Positions 47,523-56,075 of a stretch of 64,000 nucleotides of DNA are shown piece by piece. A model generated the notes under the pieces. That model made no database searches and was not told the origin of the DNA. It saw only the letters and a program-made list of their open reading frames with translations. This DNA comes from Tenacibaculum sp. SG-28. GTDB taxonomy: Bacteria; Bacteroidota; Bacteroidia; Flavobacteriales; Flavobacteriaceae. The first letter of the stretch is position 1. Every line of letters starts with the position of its first letter. The DNA is taken from positions 62,001-126,000 of the forward strand of contig NZ_MQVY01000002.1 in NCBI RefSeq assembly GCF_002954385.1. The letters are read 5' to 3'. A program made the translations under genes and the position numbers.

Positions 47523-47645
47523 AAGTATACTATTGCCAACAAAAGAACTGATATAGAAATCAAGTAAAAATCCTTTAATTGTATAACTTTTAACGAAAGT
47601 ATGAATACTAAAATAGTTCACTTTACAAAGAATGAATTATTATAA
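47523..47645 (+). pseudogene. Coding remnant A, ends FTKNELL
   Basis: An open stretch of 14 codons, an in-frame TAA at 47565-47567, then 25 codons (SFNCITFNESMNTKIVHFTK...) and a stop. It matches remnant B (48951-49076) codon by codon, including the internal TAA. It has no start codon of its own, so it appears to be a relic of a larger gene. Confidence 0.5.
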
Positions 47646-47805
47646 CGCTACAATTGTTTCCGCCCTAAGAGAATATGACAACAATCAGCATACGCAAGCC
47701 CAATATGAAGCTATTGCTTGGCTTGGTCTTGAAGGTACTGTTGCATGGAATAATTTAACGCAACCTGAAAGGGATAATATTACACAGACAAGAACTAATT
47801 TTTAA
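47632..47805 (+). pseudogene. C-terminal fragment of a putative metallopeptidase/toxin-like protein (57 codons)
   Basis: Reads MNYYNATIVSALREYDNN, then AQYEAIAWLGLEGTVAWNNL and ERDNITQTRTNF, stop. The frame is closed upstream by TAG. Its partner sequence at 50182-50344 continues upstream into a larger domain (see the pseudogene at 49662), so this ORF is probably only the tail of such a protein. Short ORFs like this would be missed by size filters. It ends three bases before the next gene, an operon-like spacing. Confidence 0.6.
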
Positions 47806-47808
47806 AAA

Positions 47809-48273
47809 ATGACACCAATGCATGCAATTAAATTTTTAATCAGTTTGATTTTTCTATTTTATGTCAACAAAGTCTCTTCTCAGGAAATTAAAAAAGATAA
47901 TTTATATTTATTATTTAAGAAAAACAATGGGGAAGCAGACTCTAGTTTGGGTAAAAAGTTTGCAAACAAAAAAGGAATAAATTTTAATCTTTATGAAAAG
48001 TATTTCATTCATCACAAAAAATTAAAAAGAGACACTTTATGCTTAAGTCGACTTACGAGTTTTAAATTAACTAATGAAGAAGACATTGAAAAAAAAGCCA
48101 ATATGTGGCGAAAGAGGAATGAAAAAAAGTTAAAAAAGAAATATGGAGTACTATACAGGCAGTCCTCTCAGTATAATAATAGTATTTTTAACACGTATAT
48201 CATTGAAAAAATCAATTCTGAACAGATGGTTATCTATGAAGTAAAATTTAGAAACGAAGGAACTATAAGATAA
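47809..48273 (+). CDS. Small secreted protein of the duplicated cassette
   Basis: 154 residues with signal peptide (LIFLFYVNKVSSQ). The mature part is basic and Lys-rich, with FFKKNN-like LLFKKNNGEADSSLG, YFIHHKKLKRDTLCLSRLTS and MWRKRNEKKLKKKYG. No domain recognised. It follows the toxin-like tail by three bases, and the pair is repeated in decayed form at 50182-50690, so it travels with that tail; an immunity or partner role is inferred from this only. Confidence 0.65.
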   Translation: MTPMHAIKFLISLIFLFYVNKVSSQEIKKDNLYLLFKKNNGEADSSLGKKFANKKGINFNLYEKYFIHHKKLKRDTLCLSRLTSFKLTNEEDIEKKANMWRKRNEKKLKKKYGVLYRQSSQYNNSIFNTYIIEKINSEQMVIYEVKFRNEGTIR

Positions 48274-48306
48274 TCTAAAACATTAATACAACCTATAACA
48301 AAAAAT

Positions 48307-48340
48307 AGATAAGTACAAATGATAGTACTTGTGCTTATCT
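48307..48340 (+). terminator. Imperfect hairpin after the secreted cassette protein
   Basis: AGATAAG/CTTATCT (48307-48313 and 48334-48340) with a further GTAC pairing inside. Only a short T-rich tail follows, so it is a weak terminator candidate. Confidence 0.4.
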
Positions 48341-48396
48341 GTTACTTTAATTTAAACAAGTAATGAAACTATAGATCAAATTAAATGTGATTGATT

Positions 48397-48937
48397 ATGA
48401 GTTATAAATTAATAATTAAAATAGGCCTATTACCTATGCTATGTTTAATCTTAATCTATTTTTCTAAAGTATATATAGATTTTCAAGATATAATAACATT
48501 TGCGGTATTAATAATCTTATTTAATAAAAACAAAACAAGAAAAAAGTTTTACGTCGAGTTTATTATACTCTATTATTTTTTCTTTTTTAGTTTTAATTTT
48601 ATCTATGGGAGTCGGAAAAATTATTTTTATAATCAAAGATGAAGCCTTTGTAAATTCAATTTCCAATACTTATTTAAAACAACTTCATATAATACCAAAA
48701 TCAATAGTATCTCCTCTATTAATGTTTTATGCATATAAACTATTATTTGATATAAAAACAACTAGGTATAGCAACGTAATAAAATGGGTGGCTATTATTG
48801 TTTTGAGCATATTAGGAATGACAGGATTATTTTTAACTAATTTGTATTTATTTATGTCATGGCAATTCGTTATGGCTCTTTCTTTACAATTGATAATTTA
48901 TCAAAAAGAAGTTACAATGTTATATAAGAAAGAATAA
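48397..48937 (+). CDS. Small multi-helix membrane protein, paralogue 1 (one apparent deletion)
   Basis: About 180 residues with five or so predicted helices. As written the frame stops at 48642. Adding a T to the six-T run near 48585-48590 gives FFFFLVLILSMGVGKIIFII and joins the halves. C-terminal part YKLLFDIKTT ... WQFVMALSLQLIIYQKE parallels LKYLFDIGNN ... WSFIMAFSIQILIKKT of the next gene, so the two are probably paralogues. Very AT-rich. Unknown function; small membrane proteins behind toxin fragments are often immunity proteins. Confidence 0.6.
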
Positions 48938-48950
48938 TTAAATATAAAGG

Positions 48951-49076
48951 AAACCTGGAAAATCTGTAACTATATCAGCTACTAAAGACAAAGAACTAAG
49001 GTAAAAATACTTTACTTATGCAAGATTTAACGGAAGTACGAGTAATAAAATAGTTGACTTTACAAAAGATATATGA
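48951..49076 (+). pseudogene. Coding remnant B, ends FNGSTSNKIVDFTKDI
   Basis: Reads KPGKSVTISATKDKELR, in-frame TAA at 49002-49004, then KYFTYARFNGSTSNKIVDF and TKDI, stop. It is homologous to remnant A, with the stop at the matching place, so the interruption predates the duplication or reflects a real boundary. The last codons overlap the ATG of the next gene. Confidence 0.5.
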
Positions 49077-49606
49077 AATCTCAATTAGCCTTTTTAAAAT
49101 TAATATACCCAGCTTTTGTTTGCATTATATTCATTTTTACTACTAAAGTAAATTTAGAATATTATCCATTAATTTTTGGTGTTACAATAGGACTTTTCAA
49201 TGTAAAACATAATAGACATCCAGTTCTTTTGGGGATTTTACTTTGTGTAATCGCTTCCTACATGTCATTTTTTGCAGGCTATTTAGGATTTTTTCTTCTA
49301 TTAGGGTTTTTTAAACCTCTATTGGGAGAAGAAATTGGAGCTTATATTTTTATTATTTTATGTCCTTTTATAATTTCTCCTATTATATTGTATTATTTAT
49401 TGAAATATTTATTTGACATTGGGAATAATAAGGTTAATAATTATATCATGTTTTTTTCAATAGTTACCTTGGTAATAATAGCTGTTGTGTTTTTTTTAAA
49501 AGCTCAAGGAATTTATGATTATGACTATAACAGTCTTTTCAGCCCTTATGTTTTATGGTCGTTTATTATGGCTTTTAGTATTCAAATCCTTATTAAAAAG
49601 ACTTGA
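49073..49606 (+). CDS. Small multi-helix membrane protein, paralogue 2
   Basis: 177 residues with about five helices: residues 9-24, 31-48, 50-78, 85-112 and 123-142, with a last segment near 158-174. Shares layout and C-terminal pattern (LFDI, then a long hydrophobic stretch, then FxMAFSIQI) with the gene at 48397. The ATG overlaps the end of coding remnant B, so it was translationally linked to that gene. No known domain; candidate immunity protein. Confidence 0.6.
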   Translation: MKSQLAFLKLIYPAFVCIIFIFTTKVNLEYYPLIFGVTIGLFNVKHNRHPVLLGILLCVIASYMSFFAGYLGFFLLLGFFKPLLGEEIGAYIFIILCPFIISPIILYYLLKYLFDIGNNKVNNYIMFFSIVTLVIIAVVFFLKAQGIYDYDYNSLFSPYVLWSFIMAFSIQILIKKT

Positions 49607-49661
49607 ATGAATGTATAATTGATACCCAAACAACGATAAAATATTAATTAACACTTTATAG

Positions 49662-50350
49662 AGTGATTTCAAGTTACTACCTTTTGTTTTCTTGAAAAAA
49701 CCGTCCATTACAGTTATTAATTTTGATGAGCAAATTATTAATCAATTGGAAGGAAAAGCAAAATGTATTTACGATAAATTTACAGAAGCTAGCTCAGGTT
49801 TCAAAAATATGCTTAAACAGTTCGATGGAGAGTTCCCTATTAGTCATTTAAAGTTTACAATAAATAATACTTTACCTGATGGAAATTATGGAATTCCGTT
49901 ACCTCCTGTAAATTATGTAACAGAAATTCATTTTATTAATGATCAATTAGTTAATATTTCTGTTTTAGGTAGTGTAGTTTCCATTGCTAATGAGATGATT
50001 CATAAAGAAATTTTTAGAAAAATCTTATCTTCAGCTCAAAGGGGTGATTTAGACCCAGATACTATCACGCAACAACCACAAGTAGGATATCTTAATAGTT
50101 TAAGAAATAATTTTTCCGAATATTTATGATTATTATGTGGAAAGTTGGAAACCTGATTCGGGGGATCAGCAAATGGTACAATATTATATCACTACAATTG
50201 TTTCCGCCTTAAGTGAATATGACAACAATCAGAATACTCAAGCCCAATAGGAAACTTTTGCTTGGCTTGGTCTTGAAGATACTGTTGCATGAAACAATTT
50301 AACACAACCTGAAAGGGATAATATTACAAAGACAAGAACTAATTTTATAA
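49662..50350 (+). pseudogene. Decayed putative metallopeptidase/toxin C-terminal domain
   Basis: Open from after a TAG at 49659, with SDFKLLPFVFLKKPSITVIN, then KAKCIYDKFTEASSGFKNML, QFDGEFPISHLKF and ANEMIHKEIFRKILSSAQRG. I recall this pattern from Bacteroidetes proteins with HExxH in that place (HEVIHAExFRK). Here the first His is Asn (NEMIH), so zinc binding would be lost. After 50129 the frame shifts; the next frame continues DYYVESWKPDSGDQQMVQYY and then the same tail as at 47632, but with TAG for a Tyr codon and TGA for a Trp codon. These are substitutions, so the decay is real and not only base undercalls. Confidence 0.6.
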
Positions 50351-50682
50351 AAAATGACACCAATACATGCCATTAAATTTTTAATCGGTGTACTTCTTCT
50401 ATTTTCTTTCATCAAAATCTCTTCTCAGGAAAATGAAAAAGACAATTTATATTTATTATTTAAGAAAAACAATGGCGAAATAGACTCTAGTTTGGGTGAA
50501 AAGTTTGTGACAAAAAAGGAATAAATTTTAATCTTTATAAAAAGTATTTCATTCATCACAAAAAATAAAAAGAGATACTTTATGCTTAAGTCGACTTACG
50601 AGTTTTAAATTAACTAATGAAGAATACATTGAAAAAAAAGCCAATATCTGGCGAAAGAGGAATGAAAAAAATAAAAAAAAGA
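50192..50682 (+). repeat. Direct repeat copy 2 of the tail plus secreted-protein cassette
   Basis: About 490 bases that match 47648-48145 almost throughout by eye, including noncoding joins. Copy 1 is open; copy 2 carries stops and base losses. Confidence 0.85.
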
Positions 50683-50690
50683 TACAATCA
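50354..50690 (+). pseudogene. Decayed second copy of the secreted cassette protein
   Basis: Starts MTPIHAIKFLIGVLLLF and reads NEKDNLYLLFKKNNGEIDSS, closely matching the gene at 47809, but breaks at GTGACAAAAAAGG (one base short), again at CACAAAAAATAAAAAG, and the 3' end diverges after about 50682. The two breaks could be undercalls, but the lost C-terminus could not. The following 381 bases (50691-51071) hold nothing I can name except a TATATTTG box at 50891-50898. Confidence 0.7.
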
Positions 50691-51071
50691 AAATATCTCT
50701 AATAAAACACATCTTCATTAACTTAAAAAATAATTCACTTACAACAAGAACTTCAAAATGAAGCTCTTCAATGTTATAAAGACTTACTTTGACGGCATCA
50801 AAGTATGTCATTGTATTTATAGGTAATCAACACCTAAAAACAAGCTTTATCATAATTAGGATAAGTAAATGCTAATCGCAAACTAAATAGTATATTTGAC
50901 GAAATTTGATATTAAAAGAAATTTTCAACCCATTAATTGCAAAATATCGCCCTAGAAATAACTTCAGTTCATTGAGAAACGTAAATTGAAAATAGCTAAT
51001 CGACTACGTTTAAATTAATCTCACTTTAATCAGAATTAAATTTAAATCCTAAAATTTCAATAAGTAAAAAA

Positions 51072-51832
51072 ATGTTAAAAAAAACAATTCAATTATTAAT
51101 CGCTGTATTAACTTTTGTGATAAATGCTAAAGCTCAAGAAATAGACGAAAGTAAAAATTTTATTTATAAAACTGATGGGAGTATTCTCTACGGAGTGAAC
51201 CTAGAATATCGAACACCTATGTTTAAAAAGAATTATTTTAAATTGGATAGTTTAACAATTAATAGTGAAGATGTTAAGTTTTACAAATCCGGAGTAAACT
51301 TTTTTGGAAGTACTAAAGGAAGTGGATCAAGTTTTGCTCTTAGAACAATTCAAGGTAAAATTAATTATTATACACTAACTAGCACCTATAATAATAGTGC
51401 ACCAATTAACAATACAGGAGGAATAGGATTTGGAGGAACTAGCACTACTCAAAATTATTACTACAATTCTGGATTTAATCCTTTAAAAATTGCTAACTAT
51501 GAAAATTTAAGTGTTGATTTACAAACCAACCCTAAAAGTATTCTTTATTTAAAAAAGTACCATAATGCTAAAAAGAATAGAACCTTAGCTTATGTATTAG
51601 GAGGAATTGCTATGGTAGCGGGAATTTTGACATCAGCAAAAAAACAGGTGAAACTACAAATTCTATAAATCCTAATACTGGAGCATTTGAAACTTCGGAC
51701 GTAACTGAATTACGACCTGTAAACTTAGCTATTGGTTTGGCAGGTTTTGGAACGGTTGTCGCTACAATGATTTCTGCAAAAAAGAAAGATAAATACATTC
51801 AAAAAGCAATTGAAGTATACAATGAAGATTAA
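51072..51832 (+). CDS. Secreted protein, unknown, with late membrane segments (one apparent deletion)
   Basis: About 253 residues once one A is added to the seven-A run at 51638-51644, which changes SAKKQVKLQIL-stop to SAKKTGETTNSINPNTGAFE and runs to a stop at 51832. Signal peptide ending NAKAQ. A Gly/Ser/Asn-rich part around 100-145, then hydrophobic segments TLAYVLGGIAMVAGILTSA and VNLAIGLAGFGTVVATMISA, and a charged end. Proteins of this make-up are frequent in Flavobacteriaceae but not characterised. Confidence 0.6.
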
Positions 51833-52060
51833 AATATGGAGATATAAAAACTGAAGGAAAGTAAACTTGTGCATCTATACAAAACTATCCTTGCAAATAC
51901 GGTTTGTTTAAGTAAAATGTGAATCTTACGTTCAGAAAATTCAGAAATCTAAAAACTTATGAGAATTGAAGGATTTTATTATATTTTTTACATAAAAATA
52001 GATCAATATTTAACATATAACCATTATTAAAAACTAAATTTTAACAATTAAATTAATCAA

Positions 52061-52674
52061 ATGAAAATTATTCAAATCACACTTTTATGTATTGCTATTT
52101 CTACATTTACAAATTGTGCATCTGGCTATAAAATGATTACGCCAAAATCAATAAATTATGTTTCGTCAAATGAAACTGACAATGTAAAACTTGAATACAA
52201 GTATGATTTACTTGATAAAAAATATGCTAAAAATGAATTAAAAAAAGGAGTAAAGCTTGTTGCAATTAAAATAACGAATAACTCTGAAAAAGACATAATG
52301 TTTGGAGGAAATACTACATTGACTTATGAAAATGGAAACGAAGTTATTGTATTGGAAAATGAAAAGGTTTTTAACTCATTAAAACAAAATACGGCCACAT
52401 ATCTACTTTATTTATTATTAACTCCTTTACAATTTAATGTTACTAAAACAAATGGATATAGCATGGAAACAAATTCTACTCCAATTGGTTTACTTATTGG
52501 ACCAGGACTCGCTGGAGGCAATATGATAGCAGCTGCTCTGCCAATAAAAAATTTAAAACTCAATTATTAAAGTATAACATCAATGGAACTTTGATTAAAA
52601 AAGGAGAAACTAAATTTGGATTACTCGGAATTGAATCTGATTCATTCGATTCCCTAAAATTGAAAATTGATTAG
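52061..52674 (+). CDS. Lipoprotein of unknown function (one apparent deletion)
   Basis: Lipobox TFTNC near residue 19. About 204 residues after adding one A at CCAATAAAAAA (52541-52551), which gives LPNKKFKTQLLKYNINGTLI and runs to the stop at 52674. One hydrophobic segment around 114-124 and a Gly-rich stretch IGLLIGPGLAGGNMIAA. No known domain. Lies 228 bases behind the previous secreted-protein gene. Confidence 0.58.
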
Positions 52675-52800
52675 AGAAAAGTTTTACAAGAAAAAATGGA
52701 GTAAAAAGTAAAATTTTACTTCAAAACTTAAATTGGAAGTATGTTACTTATAAATACAAAAAGACTTTTTTTAATAATTATATTTGGTTTAGTAAAAAAC

Positions 52801-53378
52801 ATGAAAAAAGAATGATTATTTATAATTACAATACCCTTTTTCTGGCTACACGTAGCGTACAGTCAAAATATAAATACTTTAAAGACCAAGGTTTGAGATT
52901 AAAAACGAAAACTTTGGTTCTTGTTCCTTATAATGATGGCACAAAGTTGGAAAGTATACGATACAAATTATGAATTAGAAGATAATACGTCTATTGTTAT
53001 TGGTTTAAACCTTGAGTTAAATTATTATCTAAACCAAAATTTAGGCCTAGAGATTGGTTTTGGATATGAAAAAATTAATCAACCTAACTTCTTTTATTGT
53101 CCTGTCTACTTTAATCTAATAGAAGTTTTAAAAGAGACCAAAGATGCTTTTATGCAAAGGTAAATTTTGGTTTTCATTTAGGAGATATAGACGAGTCAGG
53201 ATTTTTGTGCAGAGGTGGTTTAGGTTATCGACTAAAAGTATTTAGTAACATCCTTTCAAATTTTGAATTTATATATGTATTTCAAAATATCTACAAAACG
53301 TTTAAAATTCAAAAAGACCAGAAAATTATTATAATCTTGAAACTATAGGATTAACTGTAGGCATAGAATTTAATTAAA
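52801..53378 (+). pseudogene. Remnant of an outer-membrane beta-barrel protein
   Basis: Reads MKKE, stop TGA, then LFIITIPFFWLHVAYSQNIN, which looks like a signal peptide. Later, in other frames: SIVIGLNLELNYYLNQNLGL, GFGYEKINQPNFFYCPVYFN and VNFGFHLGDIDESGFLCRGG, then an ending VGIEFN. These are typical barrel strands. At least three breaks occur in under 600 bases. Some may be undercalls, but the TGA between the first and fifth codon is harder to explain, so I call it a decayed gene. Confidence 0.5.
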
Positions 53379-53688
53379 AAATCACCTGTGAATACATAGC
53401 TATTGGTAATAAATAAAAACACATTCTAAAAGTGGCTCTATAAAATAACAATATACTTCTAAACTAATTGTGACGTTAGGGAAAACAGCTAAAAAAATAA
53501 AACACCCAAAACTATTAAAAAAATAGAAGGCTGTATTTTATTTTAGGTATTTTTGCCACATAATTAAGCCGTAATTATTATATTTAGTTATCATCTTTGA
53601 AAACTTAAACGTGTTTTTAGAGGTTATTTTTTCGAAAGGCGACAACTAAAAAACAATAGTTATTATAAAATCAACAAATTTATTTATC

Positions 53689-54309
53689 ATGAAAAAACAA
53701 TTATTTTTTCTATCCCTTGTAATACTTTCAACATTCCATTCTTTCAGCCAAGATACGGGATACATAGAGTTTGGAGGTAATATTGGGTTAAGTTTCACTA
53801 ACATATCTACAATGGATGGTCAATATAATAAAACATCTCGAAAAACTTTTACTGGTGGTATTACCGGAGAATATTACTTTTCGGATAGATGGGGTTTAAA
53901 AACAAAATTAATATACGACAGCAAAGGATGGGGTGATGGCTCTATAAAAGACAATGATGATAATGAAATCACAACAGATTTTAAACTAAACTACCTAACA
54001 GTTCCGGTAATGGCAAACTATCATTTTGGCTCTAATAGAAATTGGTATCTAAATTTTGGACCATATATTGGCTTTTTAATAACTGCTGAAGATTCTGAAT
54101 TGGGTATAGATTTAAAAGACGGTTTTAATGGGACAGACTTCGGTCTTGCCTTTGGAATTGGATACAAATTCGAACTAAACACCAATACAAAAATGTTCAT
54201 CGAACTAGATGGACAAGAAGGATTCATCGATATATTCGAGATGAATGAAGGGAAAGCCATTAGAAATGGTAGAAGCAGTGTCAATTTAGGATTACTATTC
54301 AACCTATAA
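53689..54309 (+). CDS. Outer-membrane beta-barrel protein (porin/PorT-like family)
   Basis: 206 residues, signal peptide ending HSFSQ. Contains GGNIGLSFTNISTMDGQYNK, GITGEYYFSDRWGLKTKLIY, LNYLTVPVMANYHFG and ends VNLGLLFNL, the pattern of eight-strand small barrels (OMP_b-brl_2 type). The 310-base gap before it contains a TATTTTTG box at 53548-53555 but no gene. Last intact gene before the far repeat of the island. Confidence 0.8.
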   Translation: MKKQLFFLSLVILSTFHSFSQDTGYIEFGGNIGLSFTNISTMDGQYNKTSRKTFTGGITGEYYFSDRWGLKTKLIYDSKGWGDGSIKDNDDNEITTDFKLNYLTVPVMANYHFGSNRNWYLNFGPYIGFLITAEDSELGIDLKDGFNGTDFGLAFGIGYKFELNTNTKMFIELDGQEGFIDIFEMNEGKAIRNGRSSVNLGLLFNL

Positions 54310-54361
54310 GAAATTTAGTTTGTAGCATCATGTAATAATCAAACTAGGATAAAACTATTTA

Positions 54362-54502
54362 GAAAGCTTCACTTTTGGTGAAGCTTTTTTGTTTAGCATC
54401 TATAAAAACTGGGGTTAATATGCTAACTAGGTGTTTTATTTATAGGTTTAAATGTGACTTATTTTAGAGAAAAAAGAGAACCCTTAAGGGGCACATTATT
54501 AT
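54362..54502 (+). repeat. Far copy of the ~140-bp direct repeat
   Basis: Matches the tRNA-proximal copy (44681-44823), including the terminator hairpin AAAGCTTCAC...GTGAAGCTTT, TTTAGCATCTATAAA and TGACTTATTTTAGAG; roughly three quarters identical by eye. It may mark the right end of the island or be left from an earlier insertion at the same site. It does not contain the tRNA 3' end. Confidence 0.65.
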
Positions 54503-54559
54503 ATACAAGCAATCTACATTCTAAGTTTCCTCCCAACAGAAAAGCTCCACAAATAAAAT

Positions 54560-54980
54560 CCAGCAATACACCTATATAATCTTCAAGGATTCTGGTTGTA
54601 TTTTACCTGTGGTAGCATCGTATACGTAAGGAAATATTTCGAAATTATTTGCTGCGAAGTAATTTCTTATGACAATAAAAAATAGCATTTTAGTTCGCAT
54701 AAAATGAAAGATTTTTTTTAGTCTAAAAAAAAATTCGGACCAGAAACCTCAAAATGTTGTTTCGCAATATAAAAAACATCGTAGTTAGATAACTCTGTAA
54801 GTGCAAATGGATGCAAATGTACCAAGCCCAATACATTTTCTGTGTTACTAAAATTTCTAAAAAATGGCGTAAAATTATAAAGATTTACAGTTGTGATATT
54901 TTCGATGTGAATTCCGGATACTACGTTGTCTTTTCCGAGTTAAATAGAAATGTCTACAACAATGTGTTTTAAAAGAAACA
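54560..54980 (-). pseudogene. Fragmentary minus-strand coding remnants
   Basis: On the minus strand, 54720-54975 reads GKDNVVSGIHIENITTVNLY, TPFFRNFSNTENVLGLVHLH, ALTELSNYDVFYIAKQHFEV and SGPNFFLD before a stop, and 54570-54700 reads FFIVIRNYFAANNFEIFPYV and YDATTGKIQPESLKII. Neither has a convincing start. They look like pieces of former genes next to the island end. No identity can be given. Confidence 0.4.
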
Positions 54981-55053
54981 TCCTATATTAATTTTTTAAT
55001 CGTTACGAACGCAACCATTCGGTTTAATTCGCATCTACGTATAAATAAATCGA

Positions 55054-55491
55054 ATGAAAACAACTATCGCCCTAATGGTATCCGTTCTAATGTTCGTGGG
55101 TTGCTCAGACCTTAATACCGAAAATTATGACACACAATTACAAAGACGTTTCATAGAAAACGGCATCCCGGAAGGAGACTATACCGGTACTTTTTCTGTT
55201 GTGTACAATAATGGAGAAACCTATAGTAACCCCGTAACCATATCTTTTTTTAATGACTATACTTTTAATAGCTCAGATGGACCTATGCGCTATCCGGCAG
55301 GAGGAAATGGATCTTACGAAATAACGGAAGATGCAATAAACTTTACCGACCTCAAGGTTTGGACTGCAGATTTTGATTGGAATTTAATTTTAAATGGTAA
55401 ATACCATTATACAATACAACAAAATAAATTGATAATTTATGCCAATAAAAATAAGGCAGGTACCTATACCTACACCATAACATTTCCATAA
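55054..55491 (+). CDS. Lipoprotein, lipocalin-like
   Basis: 145 residues with lipobox LMFVGC. The mature part is beta-rich: GIPEGDYTGTFSVVYNN, SFFNDYTFNSSDGPMRYPAG and a repeat of alternating polar strands, ending AGTYTYTITFP, similar in style to small Bacteroidetes lipocalin-like lipoproteins. No function known. An inverted repeat and a terminator follow. Confidence 0.65.
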   Translation: MKTTIALMVSVLMFVGCSDLNTENYDTQLQRRFIENGIPEGDYTGTFSVVYNNGETYSNPVTISFFNDYTFNSSDGPMRYPAGGNGSYEITEDAINFTDLKVWTADFDWNLILNGKYHYTIQQNKLIIYANKNKAGTYTYTITFP

Positions 55492-55556
55492 AACAGAGAA
55501 TGCATTGGCCACCGCACAAATGTATAGATCTCTATACATATTGTTTCTTCCTAATG

Positions 55557-55582
55557 AAACACCTCGCAAGAGGTGTTTTTCT
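55557..55582 (+). terminator. Terminator after the lipoprotein gene
   Basis: AAACACCT/AGGTGTTT (55557-55564 and 55571-55578), loop CGCAAG, T tract. A separate 8-bp inverted repeat TGTATAGA/TCTATACA stands at 55521-55538. Confidence 0.82.
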
Positions 55583-55613
55583 TTTAAAAGAGAATAGCCA
55601 AAAAGCGATGCTT

Positions 55614-56066
55614 TTACTTTTCTAAAGAAGCTATAAAAGAACTATACGCTGGCAGTGGAAAAGAAAACCCTTCAAACTCTGGCAACCAATCAATTTCATT
55701 TGTCTTTTTGATCGTATACAGTGCGTTACGTCCGATACGTTTCCATACGATACAATCGTTTTTGCGCTCTACCTCAACAAAAATATAAAGACAGCAACCA
55801 TCATGGCAGTGGTATAGCGGGGTAATTGTGTTTGTAGTGCCCTCAGGCATATATGCTTTGATATAGGCTGCTTCTTTTTCTTTATCATCAAAACCACCAA
55901 ACAACACCGGTATCATAAGTTCTTTAAAACGACCCGATGCAAAAGCGTCTGGGTAGCGTTCTTTTAAATGTTGAGAAATAGAAACACCATCCACAAAAAG
56001 ATCTGCTACTTGTATGGTTACTCCCTGAAAAGTATAAGGTCGTAAAGCTTTTGTTAGAGAATTCAT
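55614..56066 (-). CDS. Hypothetical protein
   Basis: 150 residues, no signal peptide, no known domain. Has a CHDGCC cluster (Cys and His around residue 87) that could bind a metal, and ends FSFPLPAYSSFIASLEK. It follows ribE on the same strand with nine bases between, so the two are likely co-transcribed. I do not recognise a family. Confidence 0.65.
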   Translation of the reverse strand: MNSLTKALRPYTFQGVTIQVADLFVDGVSISQHLKERYPDAFASGRFKELMIPVLFGGFDDKEKEAAYIKAYMPEGTTNTITPLYHCHDGCCLYIFVEVERKNDCIVWKRIGRNALYTIKKTNEIDWLPEFEGFSFPLPAYSSFIASLEK

Positions 56067-56075
56067 AAGTACTTT

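Noticed and set aside
50231-50293. Stop-codon recoding in the second cassette copy (TAG for Tyr, TGA for Trp)
   Set aside because: The same copy has lost bases and a divergent 3' end, and TGA and TAG end ordinary genes in this window; decay is simpler.
44681-54502. Simple attL/attR repeats from tRNA 3'-end duplication
   Set aside because: The far copy lacks any tRNA sequence; it matches only DNA downstream of the tRNA, and the copies are strongly diverged.
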